Part shown: positions 36,413 through 45,967 of the stretch, piece after piece
Numbering within the stretch: the first letter of the stretch is position 1
How the letters are laid out: each line of letters begins with the position of its first letter
Origin: Pararhodobacter sp.
GTDB taxonomy: Bacteria > Pseudomonadota > Alphaproteobacteria > Rhodobacterales > Rhodobacteraceae
Length of the DNA stretch: 64,000 nucleotides
Assembly (NCBI GenBank): GCA_020832545.1
Contig: JAFIEK010000020.1
Coordinates: forward strand, 1-64,000
Direction: 5' to 3'
Made by a program: the position numbers and the translations under genes
The notes under the pieces: model-generated
The model's database searches: none
Told to the model about the DNA's origin: nothing
The model's input: the letters and a program-made list of their open reading frames with translations, nothing else

Positions 36413-37336
36413 TCAGATCTCCGGCGCGCGCAGCTTCTGCGCCCGCCCTTCAGCCCGCGCCAGTGCCTGTTCGCGCAGCGCAATAAAGATTACCGCGCCG
36501 ACAATCACCCCGCCACCCATGATGACATAAAGGTCAACCGGCTCGGCAAAAAGCATCGCCCCGACCATCACCGCCCATACCAGTTGCAGCGCCGTCACCG
36601 GCTGGGTCACCGAGATGGGCGCCGCAGCAAAGGCCACGGTCATTGCATAATGCCCGGCGGTGGCGAAGGCAGCCACCAGAAACAACCAGGCGAGCTGCGC
36701 CAATGTCACCGGCACCCAGACCGCGAAGGCAAAGGGCGCCAACCCCAGCGTGACAAAGATCGACAGCATCCCCACCACCACCGAGGGCGGCACCACCCCG
36801 GTCATGCGCTTGGCGATCAGATAGGAGGCGGAAAAGAACACCGCATTGAGCAGCATCGCCAGATGCCCGGGCGATATCTCGCGCAGCCCCGGGCGCAGGA
36901 TGATCATCGCTCCGGCGACCGCGGCTGCGATTGCCACGATCCGCCGCAGCCGCAGCCGCTCGCTCAGGAAAAGTGCTGCCCCCAGCGCCACACCAACCGG
37001 CGTCAGGTAGCTCATCGCCGTGACTTCGGCCAGCGGGATGCGGGTCATGGCGTAGAACCACAGCATCACCCCGCACGCATGGGCCATGCCGCGTACCCCG
37101 AACAGGCCCCAGTCACGCGGGGCAAGCCGCATCTGCCGGAACGCGGGCACCACCGGCAGCAGGAACACCAAGCCCAGAACGTAGCGCAGAAAGGCCGATT
37201 GCGGTGCCGGAATGGCGTCGCCCATGTGTTTGACTGTGGCCGTGACGCCGACGAAACACAGCCCCGACAGCAACATCCACAGCACCCCGGCCAAGGGGCG
37301 GGTCTGAGCAACGCCAGAAGTATTTAACGCGTTCAT
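36413..37336 (-). CDS. EamA/DMT-family transporter
   Basis: A 307-residue protein with about ten membrane helices in two EamA repeats. Motifs include WMLLSGLCFVGVTATVKHMG in helix 1, LTPVGVALGAALFLSERLRL and PVTALQLVWAVMVGAMLF. It belongs to the drug/metabolite transporter superfamily. The substrate cannot be inferred. ATG 37336 is chosen because the first membrane helix follows directly; the ribosome-binding site is weak. It is divergent from the nitroreductase gene. Confidence 0.82.
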   Translation of the reverse strand: MNALNTSGVAQTRPLAGVLWMLLSGLCFVGVTATVKHMGDAIPAPQSAFLRYVLGLVFLLPVVPAFRQMRLAPRDWGLFGVRGMAHACGVMLWFYAMTRIPLAEVTAMSYLTPVGVALGAALFLSERLRLRRIVAIAAAVAGAMIILRPGLREISPGHLAMLLNAVFFSASYLIAKRMTGVVPPSVVVGMLSIFVTLGLAPFAFAVWVPVTLAQLAWLFLVAAFATAGHYAMTVAFAAAPISVTQPVTALQLVWAVMVGAMLFAEPVDLYVIMGGGVIVGAVIFIALREQALARAEGRAQKLRAPEI

Positions 37337-37455
37337 GATTGAGGCATGGCCCGGAATTCTGGAAAAGGCAAGAGACCGCACCACACAGCACGCGGGGCTT
37401 GACGCATAGGGCGGGCATCCGCTCAACTGTTCCGCGCAACCACAGGAAAGACCGC

Positions 37456-38148
37456 ATGACCACCACCGATGCCTTGCCCACCTATACCCCCCTGCCCTTG
37501 CCCGACCGGGTGCAGCTTGCCCCCGATCAGGCATTGGCCGAGGCCACGCGCTTTCTGCACTACATGCGCAAACGCCATTCGGTGCGCGACTTTGCGCCTG
37601 ATCCGGTGCCCCGCGAGGTTATCGAGGCCTGTATCGCGGCGGCGGGCAGCGCGCCCTCAGGGGCCAATCATCAACCCTGGCATTTCGTCGCCATCGCGGA
37701 CCCGGACATGAAAGCCCAGGTGCGCAAAGCCGCCGAGGCCGAGGAAGAGACCTTTTATGCCGGTGGCGGCGGCGAGGCATGGCTGCGCGCGCTCGAACCC
37801 ATCGGCACCGGTGCCGAGAAACCGCACCTCACCATCGCGCCCTGGTTGATTGTGGTGTTCGCCCAGCGCCACGGCATCACGCCGGAGGGTGAAAGCTTCA
37901 AGCATTACTACGTTCCTGAAAGCGTGGGCATTGCCACCGGCTTTCTGATCGCGGCGCTGCATCATGCCGGGCTGGTCTGCCTGACGCATACCCCCAACCC
38001 GATGAAATTCCTCAACACCCTGTGCAACCGACCCGCACATGAAAAGCCGGTGATGATCCTGCCCGTGGGCTACCCGGCCCCTGACGCCGTGGTGCCCGAA
38101 GTCGCCAAGCGCAAAAAGCCACTGGATGAGATCATGAGCATTTTCTGA
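37456..38148 (+). CDS. Nitroreductase-family flavoprotein
   Basis: A 230-residue FMN-dependent oxidoreductase. The FMN contacts start with RKRHSVRDFAPDPVPREVI and continue with AAGSAPSGANHQPWHFV; later parts are PESVGIATGFLIAALHHAGL and LPVGYPAPDA. The layout resembles the iodotyrosine deiodinase-like branch more than classical NfsA/NfsB, so a reductive dehalogenase or related role is possible but unproven. ATG 37456 follows AGGAAAG. Its stop lies three bases from the converging SLC13 gene. Confidence 0.8.
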   Translation: MTTTDALPTYTPLPLPDRVQLAPDQALAEATRFLHYMRKRHSVRDFAPDPVPREVIEACIAAAGSAPSGANHQPWHFVAIADPDMKAQVRKAAEAEEETFYAGGGGEAWLRALEPIGTGAEKPHLTIAPWLIVVFAQRHGITPEGESFKHYYVPESVGIATGFLIAALHHAGLVCLTHTPNPMKFLNTLCNRPAHEKPVMILPVGYPAPDAVVPEVAKRKKPLDEIMSIF

Positions 38149-38151
38149 CCC

Positions 38152-39930
38152 TCAGAGCGGGAAGAAGAAAGGGATCACCAGACTGGCCGTGATCGCCATC
38201 AGCACGTTGAGCGGCACGCCGATGCGCAGGAAATCGGTAAACCGGTAGCCGCCGGGGCCGTAGACCAGTGTGTTGGTCTGATAGCCGATCGGCGTTGCAA
38301 AGGACGCCGAGGCCGCCATCATCACCGTGACCACCAATGGGCGCGGGTCAACACCCAGCGAATGCGCAAGGCCGATGGCGATTGGGGTCAGAATCACGGC
38401 GACCGCGTTGTTGGTCACCAGCTCTGTCAAGAACGAGGTCAGCGCATAGATCGCCAGCAGCACCAGCCATGGCGCCAGCCCGATCAGCAACGGGCTGGCA
38501 TAGGCCACGATCACATTGATCGCCCCCGAGGCCTCAAGCCCCGCACCCACCATCAGCATCCCGAAGATCAGCGCCAGCAACCGGCCATCGACAAAGCCAA
38601 AGGCCTCATCTGCATCAATGCAGCGGGTGATCAGCACCACTGCCACGCCCAGAAACGCCAGCACATGAATGGGCGCGAGATTCAGCGCCGAAAGCCCTAC
38701 CACAGACGCCAGAACGCCAATCACAATCGGCGCATGCCCCCGGCGAAAGGCGCGCTCGGACGGTGTTCCGATCTCGACCACATCCATATCGCTGGCCAGT
38801 CGACGGATATCCTCCATCGCGCCTTCCAGCAGCAGCGTGTCGCCCACCTGCACCACCAGATCATCGAGCTGTCGGCCAATGTTCTGATTGCGCCGGTGCA
38901 CCGCCAGCGGATAGACACCATAGCGCCGCCGCAGGCGCAACTGCCCCAGCGAGCGCCCGATCATCTTGCACCCCGGCGAGATCAGCACCTCCACCGTGGT
39001 TGTGCGCACGCTCGACAACTGATCGACCAGCCGCACTTCGGGATTGGCTTGCAGGCCCAGAATTTCCGACATCTGCGTGCGCAAGACCACGCGGTCACCG
39101 GCCTGCAGCTCAACCCCGGCAAGTTCACGCCTGAGCGAAGCATCGCCGCGCAGGACATCGATCACCCGCGCCCCCTCGCGCTTGAACATGTCGATATCGG
39201 CGATCTGCTTGCCGATCAGCGCCGAGCCCTCGGGCAGCGCGACCTCGGTGAAAAACTTCATCGGCGCGCGATCCGCCAGCAGCGCGGTCATCGAATCGCG
39301 CTCGGGCAGAAGGTAGCGGGCAAAAAGCGCCAGATAGATCACACCAACCACCGCCATCACCACGCCCACGGCAGAAATCTCAAAAATGCCGAATGGGTCC
39401 ATCCCGGCACGCTGCGCCACACCGTCAACCAGCAGGTTGGTCGAGGTGCCGACCAGTGTGATCGTGCCACCGAAAATGGCAAAGAAACTAAGCGGGATCA
39501 GCAGCTTGGATGGCGAAACCCCCAGCGATTTTGCAAGCTGCATGAAGATCGGAATCATCACCACCACAATGGGCGTATTGTTAACAAAGGCCGACAGGCC
39601 CAGCACCGTGAAGGTCAGCACGGCCAGCGTGGCCAGTGGGCGGCGGGTGGCATGTCGGGCCGCGAACTGCGAGATGGAATCCAGCGCCCCGGTGCGCACC
39701 AGCGCCCCCACGACGATGAACAACGCCGCGATGGTCCAGGGCGCGGGGTTGGCGAAAACCGCCATGGCCGCGGGTTGCGGCACGATCCCCAGAACCAGCA
39801 TGAGGGCCGCGCCCAAAAGCGCCACCACCTCAACCGGGAAGGTCTCGCGCAGGAACATGGTGAACATGCCAATCACGATCGCCATCGCAGTGATCGCCTG
39901 CAACTCCTGCGCCATCTCAATTCCGAACAT
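38152..39930 (-). CDS. SLC13-family anion permease with TrkA-C domains
   Basis: A 592-residue transporter with two halves of membrane helices (citrate/sulfate-type CitMHS) separated by about 170 soluble residues. These contain two TrkA-C-like regulatory domains, around LPEGSALIGKQIADIDMFKR and ISPGCKMIGRSLGQLRLRRR. The helices hold the repeats FVNNTPIVVVMIPIF and LVTNNAVAVILTPIA typical of the divalent anion/sodium symporter group. It may import sulfate or a dicarboxylate. The start overlaps the end of the EamA gene by 14 bases. Confidence 0.88.
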   Translation of the reverse strand: MFGIEMAQELQAITAMAIVIGMFTMFLRETFPVEVVALLGAALMLVLGIVPQPAAMAVFANPAPWTIAALFIVVGALVRTGALDSISQFAARHATRRPLATLAVLTFTVLGLSAFVNNTPIVVVMIPIFMQLAKSLGVSPSKLLIPLSFFAIFGGTITLVGTSTNLLVDGVAQRAGMDPFGIFEISAVGVVMAVVGVIYLALFARYLLPERDSMTALLADRAPMKFFTEVALPEGSALIGKQIADIDMFKREGARVIDVLRGDASLRRELAGVELQAGDRVVLRTQMSEILGLQANPEVRLVDQLSSVRTTTVEVLISPGCKMIGRSLGQLRLRRRYGVYPLAVHRRNQNIGRQLDDLVVQVGDTLLLEGAMEDIRRLASDMDVVEIGTPSERAFRRGHAPIVIGVLASVVGLSALNLAPIHVLAFLGVAVVLITRCIDADEAFGFVDGRLLALIFGMLMVGAGLEASGAINVIVAYASPLLIGLAPWLVLLAIYALTSFLTELVTNNAVAVILTPIAIGLAHSLGVDPRPLVVTVMMAASASFATPIGYQTNTLVYGPGGYRFTDFLRIGVPLNVLMAITASLVIPFFFPL

Positions 39931-40837
39931 GGATCACCTCAGCCTCAGGCACCACGCGGCGCGGTTGCACCAGAAACAGACCCACAAACAACGTGCCCAG
40001 CGCCAGCCAGACCCAGATCGAATAGCGCTCACCCAGCAGGATCATCGCCCAGATCACGCCGCTTCCGGTCACCGTATAGGCGACCTGCGCGCCGAACACC
40101 GCCCCCGCGCTGCGCAAAAGCGCAATATAGCCGACAAACGCCGCCATCGCCAAAAGCCCGGCGACGATCACCGCTGCCTCGCCCGCGCCGATGCCCGCCA
40201 GCGGCGACCGGAAGCCGCCGAAAACCACCGCGAGCGGCACCAGCACCACCAGTGCCACCGCAGAGCCTGCCCAAAGCACCTGCACCGGGTTGGCCCCGCG
40301 CGCCGGTGAACCCGCGACAAAGACACCCTCAAACGCATAGAACAACGGGGCCAATGCACCTACCAGCACCCACACCCACAGCCCCGGCGCAGGCAGGCTC
40401 GCCCCCGGCGCGATCAAGAGCACAATCGCCAGCGCCCCCAGTGCCACCCCGGCCAGGCGGCGGCCACTGAACTGCTCCATCCCCAGTGACAGCGCCAGCG
40501 GAAGTGTGAAGACCGGACCCAGCGAGATGATGATCGACATGATCCCGGCGGGCAGATGCGCCGTGCCCGTAAACGAGGCCCATTGCGGCAAGGCGATCCC
40601 CAGCAGGCCGACGGCAACATAAAGCCGCAGCGACGCCGGATCGAGCGGCAGGCGCCGCACCTGCCCGCGAAATGCCAGATAGGCCCCCAGAAACAGCAGG
40701 CTGATGCCGCTGGACCACAGCGCGATACCCAGCGCGCCATGCCCGGCAGTGCTCGCGATCTTGATCAATGGCGTGGTCAGCCCCCATGCGCTGCCAATGG
40801 TCAGCAAGGCCAGATAGGGCAGCGCGGCGCGGATCAT
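39917..40837 (-). CDS. EamA/DMT-family transporter
   Basis: A 306-residue membrane protein with ten predicted helices in two EamA repeats (LTIGSAWGLTTPLIKIAS in helix 1; AVFGAQVAYTVTGSGVIWAM, then LLGERYSIWVWLAL in the second half). The substrate is unknown. It overlaps ymdB at its start by four bases and the SLC13 gene at its end by 14 bases, so the three form one compact operon. Confidence 0.82.
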   Translation of the reverse strand: MIRAALPYLALLTIGSAWGLTTPLIKIASTAGHGALGIALWSSGISLLFLGAYLAFRGQVRRLPLDPASLRLYVAVGLLGIALPQWASFTGTAHLPAGIMSIIISLGPVFTLPLALSLGMEQFSGRRLAGVALGALAIVLLIAPGASLPAPGLWVWVLVGALAPLFYAFEGVFVAGSPARGANPVQVLWAGSAVALVVLVPLAVVFGGFRSPLAGIGAGEAAVIVAGLLAMAAFVGYIALLRSAGAVFGAQVAYTVTGSGVIWAMILLGERYSIWVWLALGTLFVGLFLVQPRRVVPEAEVIHVRN

Positions 40838-41652
40838 GCCTGCGGCCCCATGGGTTGCAAACGCCCGCCCAGCCGCACCGGTGTCACACTCAACGCCCTG
40901 CCGGTCTTGTCATCGGTCTCCACGAAAACCCCGCTCAGCGTGGCCTCGCCCACCGCCGGCTCAAAGCGTTTAGAGGGCATGCCGGTGATGAAACGGCGCA
41001 AGGGCTCATCCTTTTGCATGCCGATCACACTGTCATAATCGCCGCACATCCCGGCATCCGTCTGATAGGCGGTGCCGCCGCCCAGAATCATCGTATCACT
41101 GGTGGGAACATGGGTATGGGTGCCCACCACAAGGCTGGCGCGCCCGTCGCACCAATGGCCGATGGCCATTTTCTCGGATGTCGCCTCGCAATGCACATCC
41201 ACCAATACCGCCTGCGCCCGCGCGCCAAGGGGGTGCGCGCGCAACACCGGCTCGATGGCCGAAAACGGGTCATCAAAGGGGCGCTTCATGAACACCTGCC
41301 CCAGCACCTGCGCCACCAGCACGCGGCGCCCGTCAGCCAGCGTGAACAGCCGCGCGCCCTGCCCCGGCGCCACCTTGGAAAAGTTGAGCGGCCGCAGAAG
41401 CCTCGGCTCCTTGTCGATATGGCCGATCAGGGTTTTCTGGTCAAAGGCATGGTCGCCCAAAGTCACGCAATCGGCCCCGGCCTCGAACAGGTCCTTGGCA
41501 TGGTCCGGCGACAGCCCCGCCCCCGAGGTCGCGTTCTCGCCATTGACCACCACGAAATCGAGACCCCAGTCACGGCGCAGCCCGGCCAGCCGCTCGGCCA
41601 CCGCCTTGCGGCCTGACCGGCCCATCACATCGCCCAAAAAGAGAATCCGCAT
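40834..41652 (-). CDS. ymdB: YmdB-type metallophosphoesterase
   Basis: A 272-residue calcineurin-like phosphoesterase of the YmdB (TIGR00282) family. Metal-binding motifs are LGDVMGRSGRKAV, NGENATSG, LGDHAFDQ, and GTHTHVPTSD followed by YQTDAGMCGDYDSVIGM. In Bacillus YmdB is a 2',3'-cyclic nucleotide phosphodiesterase affecting biofilm and motility; the role here is not established. It leads a three-gene operon with an EamA and an SLC13 transporter. Confidence 0.88.
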   Translation of the reverse strand: MRILFLGDVMGRSGRKAVAERLAGLRRDWGLDFVVVNGENATSGAGLSPDHAKDLFEAGADCVTLGDHAFDQKTLIGHIDKEPRLLRPLNFSKVAPGQGARLFTLADGRRVLVAQVLGQVFMKRPFDDPFSAIEPVLRAHPLGARAQAVLVDVHCEATSEKMAIGHWCDGRASLVVGTHTHVPTSDTMILGGGTAYQTDAGMCGDYDSVIGMQKDEPLRRFITGMPSKRFEPAVGEATLSGVFVETDDKTGRALSVTPVRLGGRLQPMGPQA

Positions 41653-41760
41653 TTTCCAGACCTACGCCGCTAATTGGCAAAGGAGAAGCCCTAGCGCGCA
41701 CCGTCAGCCAAGAGGCCTTGGTCGCGTCTAAGCGCATTTTTCATGAACAGCCGTAGCCGG

Positions 41761-43755
41761 TCACAACAACTCTTCAAGAGTCTTAACCTTACCATAGTAA
41801 AGGCTGGGACTGCGCAGGTCGGGCGGTGTGGCCTCAGCCGTCAACTGCGCCACCAGCGCGTCCAGCGCCATGGTTTCGGTCCGGTTCTCGCCCAGCCGCC
41901 GCACCGATACCGTGCGTTCAGTCACTTCGCGCGCCCCGATGGCTAGAATAACCGGCACTTTGGCCAATGAATGCTCGCGCACCTTGTAGTTGATCTTTTC
42001 ATTGCGCAGATCGGCCCGGGCACGGATATCCGCGCCCCGAAGCTTGGCCACAACTTCATGCACGAAGTCATCGGCATCCGACACAATCGAGGCAACGACC
42101 ACCTGTTGCGGCGCCAGCCATAAAGGCAGCTTGCCCGCATAGCTTTCGATCAGGATGCCGATAAACCGCTCGAACGAGCCCAGAACCGCGCGGTGCAGCA
42201 TGATGGGCCGGTGCTTGCCGCCATCGGCACCGATATAGGTGGCGTCCAGCCGCTCGGGCAGGTTGGGGTCTACCTGCAAGGTGCCGCATTGCCAGTCACG
42301 GCCAATGGCATCGGTCAGCACAAATTCCAGCTTTGGGCCGTAAAATGCGCCCTCGCCCTCGAACAACTCATAGCTGTGGCCCGCCGCCGTCACGGCGCTG
42401 GCCAGCGCGGCCTCGGCGTAGTCCCAGCTTTCCTCTGTTCCGATGCGTTTTTCAGGCCGCGTGGACAGCTTGATGCGCCATTTGGTGAAGCCCAGATCGT
42501 CATAGATTTTTGACAGCAACTCGATGAACTTGCGTGATTCCGCCTCGATCTGCGCCTCGGTGCAGAAGATATGCGCATCATCCTGCGTGAAGCCGCGCAC
42601 CCGCATGATCCCGTGCAGCGCGCCCGAAGGCTCGTAGCGGTTGCATGACCCGAACTCGGCCAGACGCATCGGCAGATCGCGGTAGCTTTTCAGCCCCACG
42701 TTGAATATCTGCACATGGCAGGGGCAGTTCATCGGCTTCAGCGCGTTCACGGTCTTTTCGCGCGCATGGTCTTCCTCGACCTCGACGATGAACATGTTCT
42801 CCTGATAGTTCTCCCAATGCCCTGATTTTTCCCACAAAACCCGGTTGACCACCTGTGGCGTGTTGATCTCGTCATAGCCGTCGCGGCGCTGCTGGCGGCG
42901 CATGTAGTCCTGCAATGTGGTGTAGATCGTCCAGCCATTGGGGTGCCAGAACACCTGACCGGGTGCCTCTTCCTGCATGTGGAACAGGTCCATCTCGCGG
43001 CCAAGGCGGCGGTGGTCGCGCTTGGCGGCTTCCTCCAGCATGGTCAGATGGGCCTTGAGGTCGTCGCGGTTCTTGAACGCCACGCCGTAGATGCGTTGCA
43101 GCATGGGTCGGTCGCTGTCGCCACGCCAATATGCCCCGGCCACCGACATCAGCTTGAAGGCATCGGCGGGCAGCTGGCCGGTGTGTTGCAGATGCGGGCC
43201 GCGGCACAGGTCTTGCCAGTGGCCGTGCCAGTACATCCGCAGCGGCTCGTCACCGGGGATCGATTCGATCAGTTCGACCTTGAAGGGCTCATTGATGCGG
43301 TTGTAATGCGCGACCGCGCGCTCACGCTCCCAGATCTCGGTGGTGACCGGGTCGCGGGCGTTGATGATCTCTTTCATCTTCTTCTCGATCACGCCCAGAT
43401 CCTCGGGCGTGAAGGGTTCAGTGCGGTCAAAATCGTAATACCAGCCATCCTTGATCACCGGGCCGATGGTGACCTTAACCTCGGGCCAGATCTCCTGCAC
43501 CGCGCGGGCCATGACATGCGCCAGATCATGGCGGATCAGCTCCAGCGCCTGCGCATCATCGGCCATGGTGTGTATGGCGATGGCGGCGTCACGCTCGATG
43601 GGCCATTGCAGGTCCCAGTGCTGGCCATCTACGCTGGCAGAAATCGCCTTTTTTCCCAGCGAGGTGGAAATCGCGCTCGCCACCTCGGCGGGCGTCACGC
43701 CTGCGTCGAAATCACGTTTATTGCCATCGGGGAAAGTCAGGGAAATGGGGCTCAT
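41761..43755 (-). CDS. thrS: Threonyl-tRNA synthetase
   Basis: A 664-residue class II synthetase. It has an N-terminal TGS domain ([20 protein letters not shown]), the editing domain with [16 protein letters not shown] and [12 protein letters not shown], the catalytic core with zinc-binding [10 protein letters not shown] and motif 2 ([20 protein letters not shown]), and a C-terminal anticodon-binding domain. The ATG at 43755 follows AGGAGAGG and matches the family N-terminus; the in-frame extension beyond it is not conserved-looking. No T-box leader is visible upstream. Confidence 0.97.
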   Translation of the reverse strand: MSPISLTFPDGNKRDFDAGVTPAEVASAISTSLGKKAISASVDGQHWDLQWPIERDAAIAIHTMADDAQALELIRHDLAHVMARAVQEIWPEVKVTIGPVIKDGWYYDFDRTEPFTPEDLGVIEKKMKEIINARDPVTTEIWERERAVAHYNRINEPFKVELIESIPGDEPLRMYWHGHWQDLCRGPHLQHTGQLPADAFKLMSVAGAYWRGDSDRPMLQRIYGVAFKNRDDLKAHLTMLEEAAKRDHRRLGREMDLFHMQEEAPGQVFWHPNGWTIYTTLQDYMRRQQRRDGYDEINTPQVVNRVLWEKSGHWENYQENMFIVEVEEDHAREKTVNALKPMNCPCHVQIFNVGLKSYRDLPMRLAEFGSCNRYEPSGALHGIMRVRGFTQDDAHIFCTEAQIEAESRKFIELLSKIYDDLGFTKWRIKLSTRPEKRIGTEESWDYAEAALASAVTAAGHSYELFEGEGAFYGPKLEFVLTDAIGRDWQCGTLQVDPNLPERLDATYIGADGGKHRPIMLHRAVLGSFERFIGILIESYAGKLPLWLAPQQVVVASIVSDADDFVHEVVAKLRGADIRARADLRNEKINYKVREHSLAKVPVILAIGAREVTERTVSVRRLGENRTETMALDALVAQLTAEATPPDLRSPSLYYGKVKTLEELL

Positions 43756-43908
43756 CGGCCTCTCCTCGTCGTTTCGGCGCCCACGGAACGCCCGGTTGCG
43801 GGTATGTCGGCGCTTCTTCTGCGCGCGGGCACCGGGCGTGTCAAGCGCCTGATGGGCGTGACGTAGCCCGCGCCGGCTGCTATCTCTGCCTGAAAAGAGG
43901 GAACCATC

Positions 43909-44655
43909 ATGACCGCGCCACAACACCTGACCAGCCCGCAGGGCCGCACCCTCGCCTTTCATCGCCATGCGGGCAAAGGGCCCGGCGTGGTGTTTCTGGG
44001 CGGTTTCAAATCAGACATGAACGGCACCAAGGCGCTGTTTTTACACGATTGGGCCGCGCAGCAGGGCCGCGCGTTTTTGCGGTTCGATTACTCAGGCCAC
44101 GGTGAAAGCAGCGGTGATTTTCTTGATGGCAGCATCGGCGACTGGGCCGACGATGCGATGGCGGCGATCAGCGCGCTGACCGAAGGCCCGCAGGTGCTGG
44201 TGGGTTCCAGCATGGGCGGCTGGATCGCGCTTCTGGTGGCGCGCGCCATGCCTGAGCGGGTGGCGGCGCTGGTCGGCATCGCCGCCGCGCCTGATTTCAC
44301 CGAAGACGGCATGTGGGGCAACGCGGATGAGGCCCAGCGCAAGGCGCTGATGCGCGACGGGCAGATCGCCCTGCCTTCGGACTATTCGGACGAACCCTAT
44401 ATCATCACCCGCCGCCTGATCGAGGACGGGCGCAAGCAGCTGGTGCTGCGCGATGCGCTGGAGCTGCCCTTCCCCGTTCGGCTGTTGCAGGGGTCAGACG
44501 ATACCGATGTGCCGGTTTCCGTGGCGCTGCGACTTTTTGATCACGCCACCAGCCCCGATCTGCGGCTGACACTGGTCAAGGGTGCCGATCACCGCTTTTC
44601 AACACCCCAGTGCCTGAAACTGGTCACCACCACCCTTGAAGCGTTGGAGGTCTGA
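43909..44655 (+). CDS. Alpha/beta hydrolase
   Basis: A 248-residue esterase-like protein. The nucleophile elbow is GSSMGG with Ser101; the oxyanion region is [13 protein letters not shown], and the lid-side block [15 protein letters not shown] is conserved in one palmitoyl-thioesterase-like subgroup. The acid and His are likely in GSDDTDVP and KGADHRFS. It could hydrolyse acyl esters or thioesters. It overlaps the next hydrolase gene by one base (TGATG), suggesting a two-gene operon. Confidence 0.85.
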   Translation: MTAPQHLTSPQGRTLAFHRHAGKGPGVVFLGGFKSDMNGTKALFLHDWAAQQGRAFLRFDYSGHGESSGDFLDGSIGDWADDAMAAISALTEGPQVLVGSSMGGWIALLVARAMPERVAALVGIAAAPDFTEDGMWGNADEAQRKALMRDGQIALPSDYSDEPYIITRRLIEDGRKQLVLRDALELPFPVRLLQGSDDTDVPVSVALRLFDHATSPDLRLTLVKGADHRFSTPQCLKLVTTTLEALEV

Positions 44656-45647
44656 TGCGCCGCCTTGTCCAGATCCTTGTCGCCGTGCTGGTCGTGCTGG
44701 CGCTTCTGACCGCCTGGGTGCTGGTGGCAGCCCCGCGCACCGGATGGCCTGACCTTGCCACCCTGCCTGCGCCGGAACCCGGTGACGATCTGGATGCATG
44801 GCTGGATGCGCGCGAAAGCGTCTTTGGTGACATCGTCCCGGGAACAGAAAAGGCCATCAACTGGGCTGGCGCACCGGGTGAGCGGACCGCGCTGGCGGTG
44901 GTTTATATACACGGCTTTTCGGCCAGCCGCCGCGAAATCTCGCCGGTGCCGGAAACGATCGCCGCAAATCTTGGGGCGAATTACTTCGGCACCCGGCTGG
45001 CCGGGCACGGGCGCGCGGACGGCAGCGAAGTGCCGGGCGAGGCCCTGGGCGCGGCATCGGTCGAGGACTGGGCGCTTGATCTGGCAGAGGCCATGGCCAT
45101 TGGCCGCCGTCTGGGCGAGCGGGTGGTGCTGATTGGCACTTCGACCGGCGGCTCTCTGGTGACGCTGGCAGCCCTTGAACCCGGCTGGCAGGGCGATATT
45201 GCAGCGCTGATCACCGTCTCGCCCAACTTCGCGCTCAACAACAATCAGGCCTGGATGCTGGATCTGCCCTATGCGCCGCGCTGGCTTCACCATATCGGCG
45301 GCACCGAGCGCAGCTTCACCCCCTATAGCGACGACCACGCGCTCTACTGGACTGAACGCTACCCCAGCCGCGCCCTGTTCCCGCTGCGCACCATTCAACG
45401 CGCAGCGGCAGCGGCCGACCACGCGGCGGCGCAGGTGCCAATGCTGGTGTTCTATGCCGCCGGTGACCGGGTGGTGGTGCCCGCCGCCACCGCGCGAGTG
45501 ATCGAGCGGTGGGGCGCGCGCGCAGATGCGCATGTGCTCGACAACGCCGAAGACCCCGGCCAGCATGTGATCACGGGCGATATCCGCTCGCCCGCGACCA
45601 ATGCGTTCGTCATCCAGACCGCGCTGGACTGGCTGGCCGATCTGTAG
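44655..45647 (+). CDS. Membrane-anchored alpha/beta hydrolase
   Basis: A 330-residue protein with an N-terminal hydrophobic segment (LVQILVAVLVVLALLTAWVL) that is a membrane anchor or uncleaved signal, then an alpha/beta hydrolase domain. The nucleophile elbow is GTSTGG with Ser163; the oxyanion region is VVYIHGFSASRREISP. The probable acid is in YAAGDRVV, and the His is in DPGQHVIT. It probably acts at the periplasmic face on a lipid or ester. It is coupled to the preceding hydrolase. Confidence 0.82.
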   Translation: MRRLVQILVAVLVVLALLTAWVLVAAPRTGWPDLATLPAPEPGDDLDAWLDARESVFGDIVPGTEKAINWAGAPGERTALAVVYIHGFSASRREISPVPETIAANLGANYFGTRLAGHGRADGSEVPGEALGAASVEDWALDLAEAMAIGRRLGERVVLIGTSTGGSLVTLAALEPGWQGDIAALITVSPNFALNNNQAWMLDLPYAPRWLHHIGGTERSFTPYSDDHALYWTERYPSRALFPLRTIQRAAAAADHAAAQVPMLVFYAAGDRVVVPAATARVIERWGARADAHVLDNAEDPGQHVITGDIRSPATNAFVIQTALDWLADL

Positions 45648-45967
45648 GGCCAGCCGAACTACCGCCTGGGTTGATGAGGGCGAAACAAGCCCCGCCGCAA
45701 GGAAGCTCTGGTCATCGGCAACCCACCTAACCTTTATGATGCATCCCCGATCGAAGCGGAATGGGGCTTTTGTGTGGCGTGCCTCAGGCGAAATTGTGCA
45801 AAAATATTGACTTTTTTGTGATATGCTGGTATTGGCATGCTTACGCATCTTGCGCTCGGACGGGCTCTCCTTCCCAAATTTAGTAGGGAAAAAAGAGGAA
45901 TCGGCTTTTCGGGCGTCAGCGTTTCATCGAGCAGTATGAGTTTGTGTCAACATCAAGGTAAAAAACG
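45648..45967. other. AT-rich 320-base intergenic region with a candidate promoter
   Basis: No gene is visible. The second half is much richer in A and T than neighbouring DNA. A candidate promoter is TTGACT (45807-45812) with TATTGG (45830-45835) at a 17-base spacing, reading towards the two-repeat secreted protein. Several A runs follow. No hairpin terminator was clear after the hydrolase gene. Confidence 0.5.

Noticed and set aside
38362-40470. A 702-codon open frame on the plus strand
   Set aside because: It is antisense to the SLC13 and EamA transporter genes, whose products have full family motifs. The translated frame is rich in His, Arg, Gln and Pro with no domain pattern, typical of antisense frames in high-GC DNA.
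43756-43908. A possible T-box or attenuator before thrS
   Set aside because: No T-box sequence, terminator hairpin with T run or leader peptide with Thr codons was seen.
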